Source of the DNA: Achromobacter insuavis
Lineage (GTDB): Bacteria; Pseudomonadota; Gammaproteobacteria; Burkholderiales; Burkholderiaceae_B
Assembly: GCF_902859645.1 (NCBI RefSeq)
Contig: NZ_CADIJR010000013.1
Span: forward strand, 41,235-105,234
DNA: 64,000 bases
Direction of reading: 5' to 3'
Positions 36,006-45,464 of this stretch are shown here, piece by piece. The notes below the pieces were generated by a model, which worked only from the letters and a program-made list of their open reading frames with translations, did no database searches and was not told where the DNA came from. Position numbers and translations under genes: made by a program. Numbering within the stretch: position 1 is the first letter of the stretch; every line of letters begins with the position of its first letter.

Positions 36006-36096
36006 TTATTTCTTATTGAAGGCGATTAATTACCTGTTTAGAGTACACAAATAACGCGGGGCATGGAAAGTTTATATGTTTTTCTTTGCATATAAA
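35994..36096. promoter_or_regulatory. fdsR-fdsG divergent control region with ModE-like palindrome
   Basis: TTTATATG (36071-36078) and CATATAAA (36089-36096) form a perfect 8-bp inverted repeat with a 10-bp spacer, about 70 bp before fdsG. A further TTATATG half-site lies at 35995-36001, over the fdsR start codon. Paired TATAT-rich arms resemble ModE-type operators. The region is far more AT-rich than the flanking genes. Confidence 0.6.
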
Positions 36097-36165
36097 TCGA
36101 CCTGACTTCCCATCACAACAGAACCCCCTCCCTACGGGGTCCCAGCACTACTGGAGGAGACCGCC

Positions 36166-36723
36166 ATGCGTCAGCGCGAGGCAAAATCCGATCTGGCTTC
36201 CACCGGCGGCGCCCGTGGCGGCCCCATGGCCCTGGACGCCGCCCAGGCGTCCGCCAGCCCCGCGGTGGCGGCCACCGCCCGCATCCTGGCCCGGCTGAAG
36301 GATCAGCCCGGCCCGCTGCTGCCGGTGCTGCACGCGGTCCAGCATGAACTGGGCTGTATTCCGGCCGAGGCGGTGCAGACCATCGCCGAGGCCCTGAACC
36401 TGTCCCGCGCCGAAGTCCATGGCGTCATCACCTTCTATCCCCACTTCCGCGGCGAACCGGCGGCGCGCCATACGCTGGAAGTGTGCCGCGCCGAGGCCTG
36501 TCAGGCGATGGGCGGCGAACAGTTGGCCGCCCACGCCCGCCAGGCGCTGGGCTGTGATTTCCACGCCAGCACCGGCGATGGCGATTTCACGCTGGAGCCG
36601 GTGTATTGCCTGGGCCTGTGCGCCCAGTCGCCGGCGGTGATGCTGGACGGCCAGCCGCACGCCCGCGTCACGCCCGCCAAGCTCGACCGCCTGCTGCACC
36701 GCGCACGGGAGGCCGGCCAATGA
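36166..36723 (+). CDS. fdsG: NAD-dependent formate dehydrogenase gamma subunit
   Basis: The 185-residue NuoE-like subunit carries one [2Fe-2S] cluster. The ligands are visible as EVCRAEACQAMGG and YCLGLCAQSPAVML, with HGVITFYPHFR between the helical N-terminus and the thioredoxin-like fold. Together with FdsB it passes electrons from FdsA to NAD. A strong GGAGGAG sequence precedes the ATG. First gene of fdsGBACD. Confidence 0.94.
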   Translation: MRQREAKSDLASTGGARGGPMALDAAQASASPAVAATARILARLKDQPGPLLPVLHAVQHELGCIPAEAVQTIAEALNLSRAEVHGVITFYPHFRGEPAARHTLEVCRAEACQAMGGEQLAAHARQALGCDFHASTGDGDFTLEPVYCLGLCAQSPAVMLDGQPHARVTPAKLDRLLHRAREAGQ

Positions 36724-38291
36724 GCACCCCCACCCTGATCTACGTGCCGCGCGACGCCGCGGCGCTGGCCATGGACGCCGACGCCGTGGCCGCCGCCATC
36801 GAGCTGGCCGCCGACGAGCGCGGCCTGGCCGTGCAGGTGGTGCGCAACGGTTCGCGCGGCCTGCTGTGGCTGGAACCGCTGATCGAGATATCCACGCCCG
36901 AGGGCCGCCTGGCCTACGGGCCGGTGCAGCCCGAGGACGTGCCGGCGCTGTTCGACGCCGGCTGGCTGGCGGGCGGCGAGCATCCGCTGCGCCTGGGCCT
37001 GACCGAGGAGATTCCCTATCTCAAGCAGCAGGAACGCCTGACCTTCGCCCGCGTCGGCGTGATCGATCCGCTGTCGCTGCAGGACTACGCCGCCCACGGC
37101 GGCCTGCAGGGCCTGAAGCGCGCGCTGGCCATGGAGCCGGCCGCCATCGTCGAGGAGATGGTCACGTCCGGCCTGCGCGGACGCGGCGGCGCGGCCTTTC
37201 CCACCGGCATCAAGTGGAAGACCGTGCTGGGCTCGCCGGCCGACCGCAAGTACATCGTCTGCAACGCCGACGAGGGCGATTCGGGCACCTTCGCCGACCG
37301 CCTGCTGATGGAAGGCGACCCCTACGTGCTGATCGAGGGCATGACCATCGCCGGCCTGGCGGTGGGCGCGACCTACGGCTACATCTACGTGCGCTCCGAA
37401 TACCCGCACGCCATCGCCACGCTCGAAGCCGCCATCGACCGGGCGCGCAGCGTCGGCTGGCTGGGCGACGACGTGCACGGCAGCGGCCGCCGCTTCGACC
37501 TGGAAGTGCGCAAGGGCGCCGGCGCCTACATCTGCGGCGAGGAAACCTCGCTGCTGGAAAGCATCGAGGGCAAGCGCGGCGTGGTGCGCGCCAAGCCGCC
37601 GCTGCCGGCGATCTCGGGCCTGTTCGGCAAGCCCACGGTCATCAACAACGTGATCTCGCTGGCGACGGTGCCGATCATCCTGGCCAAGGGCGCGGCCTAC
37701 TACCGCGACTACGGCGTGGGCCGCTCGCACGGCACGCTGCCGTTCCAGCTGGCCGGCAACCTCAAGCAGGGCGGGCTGGTGGAAAAGGCCTTCGGCCTGA
37801 GCCTGCGCGACCTGCTGTACACCTTCGGCGGCGGCAGCGCCTCCGGCCGGCCGCTGCGCGCGGTGCAGGTCGGCGGGCCGCTGGGCGCCTACCTGCCGGA
37901 ATCGCAGTGGGACGTGCCGCTGGACTACGAAGCCTATATCCAGATCTCGGCCATGATCGGCCACGGCGGCCTGGTGGCGTTCGACGACAGCGTCGACATG
38001 ATGCGCATGGCGCGCTACGCCATGGAGTTCTGCGCCATCGAATCCTGTGGCAAGTGCACGCCCTGTCGCATCGGGTCGACCCGCGGCGTGGAGACCCTGG
38101 ACAAGATCGCCGCCGGCGGTCCGGAGCGCGAACAGCAGGTGCACCTGCTGCGCGACCTGTGCGACACCATGCTGGGCGGATCGCTGTGCGCGCTGGGGGG
38201 CATGGCGCCCTACCCGGTGCTGTCCGCGTTGAACCACTTCCCGCAGGACTTCGGCATCGAGTCCTCGCAATCCGCCGTCCACCCCGCCTGA
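36720..38291 (+). CDS. fdsB: NAD-dependent formate dehydrogenase beta subunit
   Basis: The 523-residue diaphorase subunit resembles NuoF. It binds FMN and NADH through LRGRGGAAFPTGIKW and KGAGAYICGEETSLLESIEG, and a [4Fe-4S] cluster through ESCGKCTPCRIGS plus a later Cys in GGSLCALGG. The first 110 residues are a NuoE-like thioredoxin-fold domain that has lost Cys ligands, as in FdsB proteins. The ATG overlaps fdsG by ATGA. Confidence 0.95.
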   Translation: MSTPTLIYVPRDAAALAMDADAVAAAIELAADERGLAVQVVRNGSRGLLWLEPLIEISTPEGRLAYGPVQPEDVPALFDAGWLAGGEHPLRLGLTEEIPYLKQQERLTFARVGVIDPLSLQDYAAHGGLQGLKRALAMEPAAIVEEMVTSGLRGRGGAAFPTGIKWKTVLGSPADRKYIVCNADEGDSGTFADRLLMEGDPYVLIEGMTIAGLAVGATYGYIYVRSEYPHAIATLEAAIDRARSVGWLGDDVHGSGRRFDLEVRKGAGAYICGEETSLLESIEGKRGVVRAKPPLPAISGLFGKPTVINNVISLATVPIILAKGAAYYRDYGVGRSHGTLPFQLAGNLKQGGLVEKAFGLSLRDLLYTFGGGSASGRPLRAVQVGGPLGAYLPESQWDVPLDYEAYIQISAMIGHGGLVAFDDSVDMMRMARYAMEFCAIESCGKCTPCRIGSTRGVETLDKIAAGGPEREQQVHLLRDLCDTMLGGSLCALGGMAPYPVLSALNHFPQDFGIESSQSAVHPA

Positions 38292-38304
38292 AGCCGAGAC
38301 CGCC

Positions 38305-41181
38305 ATGCTAGAAACCGTCATCAAGCGCGACCGCGATCTGGGCACCCCGGCGCGGGTGTCCGAAAAAACCGTCACCCTGACCATCGACGGGCAGGAAATC
38401 ACCGTGGCCGAAGGCACCTCGCTGATGCGCGCGGCCGCCGAGGCCGGCATCAACATCCCCAAGCTGTGCGCCACCGACAGCCTGGAGCCGTTCGGCTCCT
38501 GCCGCCTGTGCCTGGTGCAGATCGAGGGCCGCCGCGGCTATCCCGCCTCGTGCACCACGCCGGCCGAGAACGGCATGGTGGTCTTCACCGAAACGCCCAA
38601 GCTGCACGACCTGCGGCGCGGGGTGATGGAGCTGTACATCTCCGACCACCCGCTGGACTGCCTGACCTGCCCGGCCAACGGCGACTGCGAACTGCAGGAC
38701 ATGGCCGGCGTGGTGGGCCTGCGCAACGTGCGCTACGGCTATGACGGCGCCAACCACCTCAAGAGCGAGAAGGACGAGTCCAATCCGTACTTCACCTACG
38801 ACGCCTCCAAGTGCATCGTCTGCAACCGCTGCGTGCGCGCCTGCGAGGAAACCCAGGGCACCTTCGCGCTGACGATCTCGGGCAAGGGCTTCGAATCGCG
38901 CGTGTCGCCGGGGCAGGACCAGCCGTTCCTGGAGAGCGAATGCGTGTCCTGCGGCGCCTGCGTGCAGGCCTGTCCGACCTCGACCCTGCAGGAAAAGACC
39001 GTCATCATGATGGGCCAGGCCGAGCATTCGGTGGTCACCACCTGCGCCTATTGCGGCGTGGGCTGCGGCTTCAAGGCCGAGATGAAGGGCCAGGAAGTGG
39101 TGCGCATGGTGCCGTGGAAGGACGGCCAGGCCAACCGCGGCCACTCCTGCGTCAAGGGCCGCTTCGCCTGGGGCTACGCCACCCACAAGGAGCGCGTGCT
39201 CAAGCCGATGATCCGCAAGCGCATCACCGACTCCTGGCGCGAAGTGTCGTGGGAAGAGGCGATCGATTACGCGGCGTCCGAATTCCGCCGCATCCAGGGC
39301 CAGTACGGCCGCGACGCGGTCGGCGGCATCACGTCGTCGCGCTGCACCAACGAGGAAACCTGGCTGGTGCAGAAGCTGGTGCGCGCCGCGTTCGGCACCA
39401 ACAACGTCGACACCTGCGCCCGCGTGTGCCATTCGCCCACGGGCTACGGGTTGAAGCAGACGCTGGGCGAATCCGCCGGCACCCAGACCTTCGACTCGGT
39501 GATGCACACCGACGTGGTCATTGTCATGGGCGCCAATCCGTCCAGCGGCCACCCGGTGTTCGCCTCGCGCCTGAAGCGCCGCCTGCGCCAGGGCGCGCGC
39601 CTGATCGTGATCGACCCGCGCCGCATCGAGCTGGTGAGTTCGCCGCACATCAAGGCCGACTTCCACCTGCAGGTGCGGCCCGGCACCAACACCGCGCTGC
39701 TGTCGTCGCTGGCCCACGTGATCGCCACCGAAGGCCTGATCGACGAGGCCTTCGTGGCCGAGCGCTGCGAGACCAAGGCGTTCCAGGAATGGCGCGATTT
39801 CGTGTCGCTGCCCGAGAATTCGCCCGAAGCCATGGCCGAGATCACCGGCGTGCCGGCGCAGGCCGTGCGCGGCGCGGCGCGCCTGTTCGCCACCGGCGGC
39901 AACGGCTCGATCTACTACGGCCTGGGCGTGACCGAGCACAGCCAGGGCTCGACCACCGTCATGGCCATCGCCAACCTGGCCATGGCCACCGGCAACGTCG
40001 GCCGCGAAGGCGTGGGCGTGAACCCGCTGCGCGGCCAGAACAACGTGCAGGGCTCGTGCGACATGGGTTCGTTCCCGCACGAGCTGCCGGGCTACCGCCA
40101 CATTTCCGACAACGTGGTGCGGGCGCAGTTCGAGCAGGACTGGGGCGTGACGCTGCAGCCCGAGCCGGGCCTGCGCATTCCCAACATGTTCGAGGCCGCG
40201 CTGGGCGGCACTTTCAAGGGCCTGTACTGCCAGGGCGAGGACATCGTGCAGTCCGATCCCAACACGCAGCACGTGGCGGCGTCGCTGGCGGCGATGGAAT
40301 GCATCGTGGTGCAGGACCTGTTCCTGAACGAGACCGCCAAGTACGCCCACGTGTTCCTGCCAGGCTCGTCGTTCCTGGAAAAGGACGGCACCTTCACCAA
40401 CGCCGAGCGCCGCATCTCGCGGGTGCGCAAGGTGATGGAGCCGAAGAACGGCAAGTCCGACTGGGAAGTGACCGTGGCGCTGTCGAACGCGCTGGGCTAC
40501 CCCATGAACTACCGCCACCCGCGCGAGATCATGGAAGAGATCGCGCGCCTGACGCCGACCTTCAGCGGCGTCAGCTACGAGAAGCTGGACAAGCTCGGCA
40601 GCCTGCAATGGCCGTGCAACGACGACGCGCCCGAGGGCACGCCGATCATGCACATCGACGCCTTCGTGCGCGGCAAGGGCAAGTTCATGATCACCAAGTA
40701 CGTGCCGACGGACGAGCGCAGCACGCGCCGCTTCCCGCTGCTCCTGACCACCGGCCGCATCCTGTCGCAATACAACGTGGGCGCGCAGACGCGCCGCACG
40801 CCCAACGTCATGTGGCACAGCGAGGACGTGCTGGAGATCCATCCGCAGGACGCCGAGGACCGCGGCGTCAACGAAGGCGACTGGGTCGGCATCCAGAGCC
40901 GCTCGGGCGAGACCGTGCTGCGCGCGACCCTGACCGATCGGGTGCAGCCGGGCGTGGTATACACCACCTTCCACTTCCCCGAGTCCGGCGCCAACGTCGT
41001 CACCACCGACAGTTCCGACTGGGCCACCAACTGCCCCGAGTACAAGGTCACGGCGGTGCAGGTCACGCGCGTGTCCCAGCCGTCGGAATGGCAGCGGCAA
41101 TGGTCGCGCTTCGCGGACATCCAGCAGAAGCTGCTGCGTGAGCGCTCGCGCGAGAACGAAGCCGTGACGTCGGGGAAATAA
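38305..41181 (+). CDS. fdsA: NAD-dependent formate dehydrogenase alpha (catalytic) subunit
   Basis: A 958-residue molybdo-iron-sulfur subunit oxidising formate to CO2. Clusters in order: [2Fe-2S] with C55, C66, C69, C83; a His-ligated [4Fe-4S] in HPLDCLTCPANGDC (H115, C119, C122, C128); two ferredoxin clusters (CIVCNRCVRAC from C170, and CVSCGACVQAC from C213); then CAYCGVGC in the molybdopterin domain. The metal ligand is Cys375 in ARVCHSPTGYG, not selenocysteine. The C-terminal domain has the dinucleotide-binding LLLTTGRILSQYN. Cytosolic, no signal peptide. The cofactor genes at 30-35 kb serve this enzyme. Confidence 0.97.
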   Translation: MLETVIKRDRDLGTPARVSEKTVTLTIDGQEITVAEGTSLMRAAAEAGINIPKLCATDSLEPFGSCRLCLVQIEGRRGYPASCTTPAENGMVVFTETPKLHDLRRGVMELYISDHPLDCLTCPANGDCELQDMAGVVGLRNVRYGYDGANHLKSEKDESNPYFTYDASKCIVCNRCVRACEETQGTFALTISGKGFESRVSPGQDQPFLESECVSCGACVQACPTSTLQEKTVIMMGQAEHSVVTTCAYCGVGCGFKAEMKGQEVVRMVPWKDGQANRGHSCVKGRFAWGYATHKERVLKPMIRKRITDSWREVSWEEAIDYAASEFRRIQGQYGRDAVGGITSSRCTNEETWLVQKLVRAAFGTNNVDTCARVCHSPTGYGLKQTLGESAGTQTFDSVMHTDVVIVMGANPSSGHPVFASRLKRRLRQGARLIVIDPRRIELVSSPHIKADFHLQVRPGTNTALLSSLAHVIATEGLIDEAFVAERCETKAFQEWRDFVSLPENSPEAMAEITGVPAQAVRGAARLFATGGNGSIYYGLGVTEHSQGSTTVMAIANLAMATGNVGREGVGVNPLRGQNNVQGSCDMGSFPHELPGYRHISDNVVRAQFEQDWGVTLQPEPGLRIPNMFEAALGGTFKGLYCQGEDIVQSDPNTQHVAASLAAMECIVVQDLFLNETAKYAHVFLPGSSFLEKDGTFTNAERRISRVRKVMEPKNGKSDWEVTVALSNALGYPMNYRHPREIMEEIARLTPTFSGVSYEKLDKLGSLQWPCNDDAPEGTPIMHIDAFVRGKGKFMITKYVPTDERSTRRFPLLLTTGRILSQYNVGAQTRRTPNVMWHSEDVLEIHPQDAEDRGVNEGDWVGIQSRSGETVLRATLTDRVQPGVVYTTFHFPESGANVVTTDSSDWATNCPEYKVTAVQVTRVSQPSEWQRQWSRFADIQQKLLRERSRENEAVTSGK

Positions 41182-41200
41182 CCCGACAGCCGAGCCCGCC

Positions 41201-42037
41201 ATGGACCACAGCGCCCCTCCCCCCTCCTCCCGCCCCGAGCACGTGGCGGCCCAGGTGACCCGCGTGCGGGCCGGCGCCATCGCGCCCGGCGCCGAAGGCG
41301 ACAACCTGGCCGAGGAAACGCCGGTGGCGCTGGAGTTCAACGGCATCAGCCACGCCACCATGCTGGCCACGCCCGCCGACCTGGAGGACTTCGCCGTCGG
41401 CTTTTCGCTGTCGGAAGGCATCATCGACGGCGTGGCCGACGTGCGCGGCATCGACGTGCTGCCGCAGTGCGACGGCATCGTGGTGCAGATCGAGATTTCC
41501 AGCGCCTGCGAGGCGCGGCTGAAATCGCGCCGCCGCGCCATGGCCGGGCGCACCGGCTGCGGGCTGTGCGGCGTCGAGACGCTGCCCGAGGTGCTGCGGC
41601 CGGTGGCGCCGGTGCCGGCCGGCGCGCCGCTGCCGGTGGGCGCGGTGTTGCGGGCGATGCGCGACATGCGCTCGCGCCAGGCGCTGCACGACCTGACCGG
41701 GGCCACCCACGCCGCCGGCTGGGCCGACGCCAGCGGCGCCGTGGCGCTGGTGCGCGAGGACGTGGGCCGCCACAACGCGCTCGACAAGCTGGTGGGCGCG
41801 CTGGCGCGCCAGGGGCTGTCCGCCGCGCACGGCGTGGTGCTGGTGTCCAGCCGCGCCAGTTTCGAGATGGTGCAGAAGACCGCCGCGGCCGGCGTCGGCA
41901 TCCTGGCGGCGGTGTCGGCCCCCACCGCGCTGGCCGTGCGGCTGGCCGACAGCGCCGGCATCGCGCTGCTGGGCTTTTTGCGCAACGACGACGCCACCCT
42001 GTATTCCCACCCTGAACGCATCACTTCGCAGACCTGA
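41201..42037 (+). CDS. fdsC: Formate dehydrogenase accessory sulfurtransferase (FdsC/FdhD)
   Basis: The 278-residue protein of the FdhD family moves sulfur from a desulfurase to the molybdenum cofactor and loads it into FdsA. The key pair is CGLC in GRTGCGLCGVE, and the cofactor-binding block is REDVGRHNALDKLVGAL. LEDFAVGFSLSEGI precedes it. It starts 19 bp after fdsA with a weak Shine-Dalgarno sequence. In fds operons the gene is called fdsC. Confidence 0.94.
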   Translation: MDHSAPPPSSRPEHVAAQVTRVRAGAIAPGAEGDNLAEETPVALEFNGISHATMLATPADLEDFAVGFSLSEGIIDGVADVRGIDVLPQCDGIVVQIEISSACEARLKSRRRAMAGRTGCGLCGVETLPEVLRPVAPVPAGAPLPVGAVLRAMRDMRSRQALHDLTGATHAAGWADASGAVALVREDVGRHNALDKLVGALARQGLSAAHGVVLVSSRASFEMVQKTAAAGVGILAAVSAPTALAVRLADSAGIALLGFLRNDDATLYSHPERITSQT

Positions 42038-42042
42038 CACGC

Positions 42043-42300
42043 ATGGAAATCGGCAACCTGATCCGCATGGCCAACCGCATCGGCCAATTCTTCGAAGCCA
42101 TGCCGCTGCGGCCCGAGGCGGTGGAAGGCGTGGCCAACCATATCCACAAATTCTGGGAGCCCCGCATGCGCAACGAGCTGCTGGACTTCCTGGCCCGGCA
42201 GCCCGATGGCGACGCCGGCGAACAACAGTTGCATCCCCTGGTGCTGGAGGCGGTCACGCAGAACCGCGAGCGCCTGACCCCGCTGGCGCGGGTGCCCTGA
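42043..42300 (+). CDS. fdsD: Formate dehydrogenase delta subunit
   Basis: The 85-residue protein has the FdsD pattern LIRMANRIGQFFEAMP, then HIHKFWEPRMRNELLDFL. It is all-helical without metal ligands. FdsD is a small assembly or stability partner of the fds enzyme and always ends the operon. It starts 5 bp after fdsC. Confidence 0.93.
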   Translation: MEIGNLIRMANRIGQFFEAMPLRPEAVEGVANHIHKFWEPRMRNELLDFLARQPDGDAGEQQLHPLVLEAVTQNRERLTPLARVP

Positions 42301-42447
42301 CCGGCGCCAGCACCACGACCGACCCGCGCGCCGCCAGCCGGCGCGCGAGCGCAGCAAGCTTTACCGCAGCAAAGGGTTCAACAAGAAGCGGCGGGACTGG
42401 ATTTTTCCAGGCCACGCCGCTATAAAGCCGCACCCCGAGGAGACCTC

Positions 42448-44115
42448 ATGGAAAGCACTGCAACACTCGACCTGCCCGGCGCCAAGCCGGGCTTCCTGGA
42501 CAAGGAACGCACCATCGCCGGACCGGGTTTTTCCCGCTGGCTGGTACCCCCGGCCGCCCTGGCCATCCACCTGTGCATCGGCATGGCCTATGGCTTCTCG
42601 GTGTTCTGGCTGCCGCTGTCCAAGGCGGTCGGCGGCGCCCAGCCACTGGCCTGCCCGCCCGACATGAGCCTGGTGGCCGAGCTGTTCACCACCAGTTGCG
42701 ACTGGAAGATCTCCACCATGGGGTGGATGTACACGCTGTTCTTCGTGCTGCTGGGCTGCTCGGCGGCACTGTGGGGCGGCTGGCTGGAACGCGCCGGTCC
42801 GCGCAAGGCGGGCGTGGTGTCGGCGCTGTGCTGGTGCGGCGGCCTGGTGATCTCGGCCTTCGGCGTCTACCTGCACCAGATGTGGATGCTGTGGCTCGGT
42901 TCCGGCGTGATCGGCGGCATCGGCCTGGGGCTGGGCTACATCTCGCCGGTCAGCACGCTGATCAAGTGGTTCCCGGACCGTCGCGGCATGGCGACCGGCA
43001 TGGCCATCATGGGCTTCGGCGGCGGCGCCATGATCGGCGCGCCGCTGGCCGACCTGCTGATGCGCCACTTCGCCACGCCCACCTCGCCGGGCGTGTGGCA
43101 GACCTTCCTGACCATGGCGCTGGTGTACTTCATCTTCATGATGTCGGGCGCGCTCGGCTACCGCGTGCCGCCCACCGGCTGGAAGCCGGAGGGCTGGACC
43201 GCCCCCGCCAAGCACGCCAACAACGCCATGATCACCAAGGGCCACGTGCACGTGAAGCGGGTCTGGGGCGTGCCGCAATTCTGGCTGGTGTGGCTGGTGC
43301 TGTGCCTGAACGTGACCGCCGGCATCGGCATCCTGGGCATGGCCTCGCCGCTGCTGCAGGAAGTGTTCGGCGGCGGCCTGATCAACAAGCCGGAACTGGG
43401 CTTTGGCCAGCTCGACAAGGCCCAGCTGGCCTCGATCGCCGCCATCGCCGCGGGCTTCACCGGCCTGCTCAGCCTGTTCAACATCGGCGGCCGCTTCTTC
43501 TGGGCCAGCCTGTCGGACAAGCTCGGCCGCAAGATGACCTACCTGATCTTCTTCGTGCTGGGCTTCGTGCTGTACGCCTCGATCCCGTGGACCTCGCACA
43601 TGGGCGCGCTGGCGCTGTTCGTGGCGGCCTTCTGCGTCATCCTGTCGATGTACGGCGGCGGCTTCGCCACGGTGCCGGCCTACCTGGCGGACCTGTTCGG
43701 CACGCAGATGGTCGGCGCCATCCACGGCCGCCTGCTGACGGCGTGGTCGGCCGCGGGCATCTTCGGGCCGGTGCTGGTGAACTACATCCGCGAATACCAG
43801 CTGTCCATCGGCGTGCCGCGGGCGCAGGTGTATGACATCACCATGTACATCCTGGCGGGCATGCTGGTGCTGGGCTTCCTGTGCAACCTGGCGATCCGCC
43901 CGGTGAACCCCAAGTACTTCATGACCGACGAGGAACTGGCGCGCGAGAAGGCCCTGGCGCACGAACGCGCGGCGGCGGCCGAGACCCACGGCGTGGGCGC
44001 CTCGACCTTCCGCACGCCGGCGGCGCTGGTGCTGTTCGCCTGGGCCTGCGTCGGCATCCCGCTGGCCTGGGGCATCTGGATCACGCTGCAGAAGGCCGTG
44101 GTGCTGTTCCACTGA
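42448..44115 (+). CDS. Oxalate/formate antiporter-family MFS transporter
   Basis: The 555-residue product has about twelve spans with a long central cytoplasmic loop. Features of the OFA family are GMAYGFSVFWLPLSKA in the first span, YISPVSTLIKWFPDRRGMATGMAIMGFGGGA, and GAIHGRLLTAWSAAGIFGPVL. The family exchanges oxalate, formate or other carboxylates. Its place right after fdsGBACD suggests formate or oxalate import for the dehydrogenase. A GAGGAGAC sequence precedes the ATG and 147 bp separate it from fdsD, so it may have its own promoter. A C-terminal extra helix pair (residues about 520-545) is present. Confidence 0.88.
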   Translation: MESTATLDLPGAKPGFLDKERTIAGPGFSRWLVPPAALAIHLCIGMAYGFSVFWLPLSKAVGGAQPLACPPDMSLVAELFTTSCDWKISTMGWMYTLFFVLLGCSAALWGGWLERAGPRKAGVVSALCWCGGLVISAFGVYLHQMWMLWLGSGVIGGIGLGLGYISPVSTLIKWFPDRRGMATGMAIMGFGGGAMIGAPLADLLMRHFATPTSPGVWQTFLTMALVYFIFMMSGALGYRVPPTGWKPEGWTAPAKHANNAMITKGHVHVKRVWGVPQFWLVWLVLCLNVTAGIGILGMASPLLQEVFGGGLINKPELGFGQLDKAQLASIAAIAAGFTGLLSLFNIGGRFFWASLSDKLGRKMTYLIFFVLGFVLYASIPWTSHMGALALFVAAFCVILSMYGGGFATVPAYLADLFGTQMVGAIHGRLLTAWSAAGIFGPVLVNYIREYQLSIGVPRAQVYDITMYILAGMLVLGFLCNLAIRPVNPKYFMTDEELAREKALAHERAAAAETHGVGASTFRTPAALVLFAWACVGIPLAWGIWITLQKAVVLFH

Positions 44116-44271
44116 TACGGCCCCGACGGGCGGCGCCAGGCGCCGTCCGCCGCCCCCCAAGGCGCGAAGCTGCTACATTGGCAGACCGCGCCTTTTTCTT
44201 TTGTCTTCCCCTGGATTTCCCCGTTTCATGACCGCCTTGCCCCTGAAGCCCGCCTTGCCCGGAGCGTCCCG

Positions 44272-45405
44272 TTGACCCAGCCTGAACTGCATTGGACAGA
44301 GGGCGAGGCCCCTGACCAGACCCACCACACCGCCCGCTGGCGCTCGGAATCCGGCGCCACGCCGCCCAAGCGCGTGGTGCTGGCCGACGACCGCACCACG
44401 GCGGACATGGCCTATCGCCTGGCGTGCGAAGGCGTGGGCCTGCTGTGGCGCGGCGACTTCCAGAACGCGCGCCAGTTGCTGCAGGCCATCACGCGCCGCG
44501 TCGACAAGCGCCCGCGCAAGCCGGTGGAAAGCATGCTGGAGGCCTTCAACCAGCATCGGCAAATCCAGTCGCAGCGCGCCCGCATCCTCGGCATGCTGCT
44601 GATTCCGTTCGACGCCGGCCACGGCATTTCGCTGCGCCGCGCGCCGGACGCGCGGCAGGCCTGCGAAGAAGCCCACGGCCCCGCCGACGAACCTTACGTG
44701 GCGTCGCTGCGCGAACTGCTGGGCCTGATCGGCGCCTTCGAATGGCGCAAGAAAGGCGTGGAGATTCCCGCGCTGGACAACCGCATCCACCCGCACTACG
44801 GCGTGTTTTCGCCGCTGCGCGGCGAGTACATCGATCTGGTGGCGCGCACCCCGATGCCGCGCGGCAGCGTGGCCTTCGATATCGGCACCGGCACCGGCGT
44901 GCTGGCGGCCGTGCTGGCGCGCCGCGGCGGCAAGCGCGTCATCGCCACCGACATGGACCCGCGGGCGCTGGCCTGCGCCCGCGAAAACCTCGAACGGCTG
45001 GGCCTGTCCAGGCAGGTCGAGGTGGTGGAGGCCGACCTGTTCCCCGAGGGCCGGGTCTCGCTGGCCGTGTGCAACCCGCCGTGGCTGCCGGCCCGTCCCA
45101 GCTCGCCGGTCGAGCACGCGGTCTACGACCCCGACAGCCGCATGCTGCGCGGCTTCCTGAACGGCCTGCCTGCGCACCTGACGCCCAACGGCGAGGGCTG
45201 GCTGATCCTGTCGGACCTGGCCGAACACCTGGGCCTGCGCACCCGCGAGCAATTGCTGGAGATGATCGAGCAGGCCGGCCTGCGCGTGGTCGAGCGCATC
45301 GACACGCGGCCCACCCATGGCCGCGCCAAGGATGCCGACGATCCGCTGTACGCGGCGCGCTCGAAGGAAGTCACGTCGCTGTGGCGCCTGGCCGCCGCGG
45401 CCTGA
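44272..45405 (+). CDS. Class I SAM-dependent methyltransferase (PrmC-like)
   Basis: The 377-residue product has an N-terminal helical domain of about 190 residues and a Rossmann methyltransferase domain. VAFDIGTGTGVLAAVLARRG is motif I, IATDMDPRAL the acidic loop and VCNPPWLPARPSS the NPPW motif of N5-Gln or adenine methyltransferases. The frame begins at TTG 44272, since no in-frame ATG lies between it and an earlier stop; the ATG at 44228 is out of frame. The substrate is not known. A bidirectional terminator follows. Confidence 0.82.
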   Translation: MTQPELHWTEGEAPDQTHHTARWRSESGATPPKRVVLADDRTTADMAYRLACEGVGLLWRGDFQNARQLLQAITRRVDKRPRKPVESMLEAFNQHRQIQSQRARILGMLLIPFDAGHGISLRRAPDARQACEEAHGPADEPYVASLRELLGLIGAFEWRKKGVEIPALDNRIHPHYGVFSPLRGEYIDLVARTPMPRGSVAFDIGTGTGVLAAVLARRGGKRVIATDMDPRALACARENLERLGLSRQVEVVEADLFPEGRVSLAVCNPPWLPARPSSPVEHAVYDPDSRMLRGFLNGLPAHLTPNGEGWLILSDLAEHLGLRTREQLLEMIEQAGLRVVERIDTRPTHGRAKDADDPLYAARSKEVTSLWRLAAAA

Positions 45406-45432
45406 GCGCGGGCCGACTGTCTTTCCGGCCAT

Positions 45433-45464
45433 GAAAAAGCCCGGCACCGCGGCCGGGCTTTTTC
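45433..45464. terminator. Bidirectional terminator between convergent genes
   Basis: Perfect GAAAAAGCCCGGC and GCCGGGCTTTTTC (13 bp) around loop ACCGCG. A- and T-runs on both sides let it serve the methyltransferase and the DUF1345 gene. Confidence 0.9.

Noticed and set aside
38308-42357. Open frame of 1349 codons antisense to fdsA and fdsC
   Set aside because: FdsA has full cofactor motifs; the antisense product is low-complexity His/Ala/Gly.
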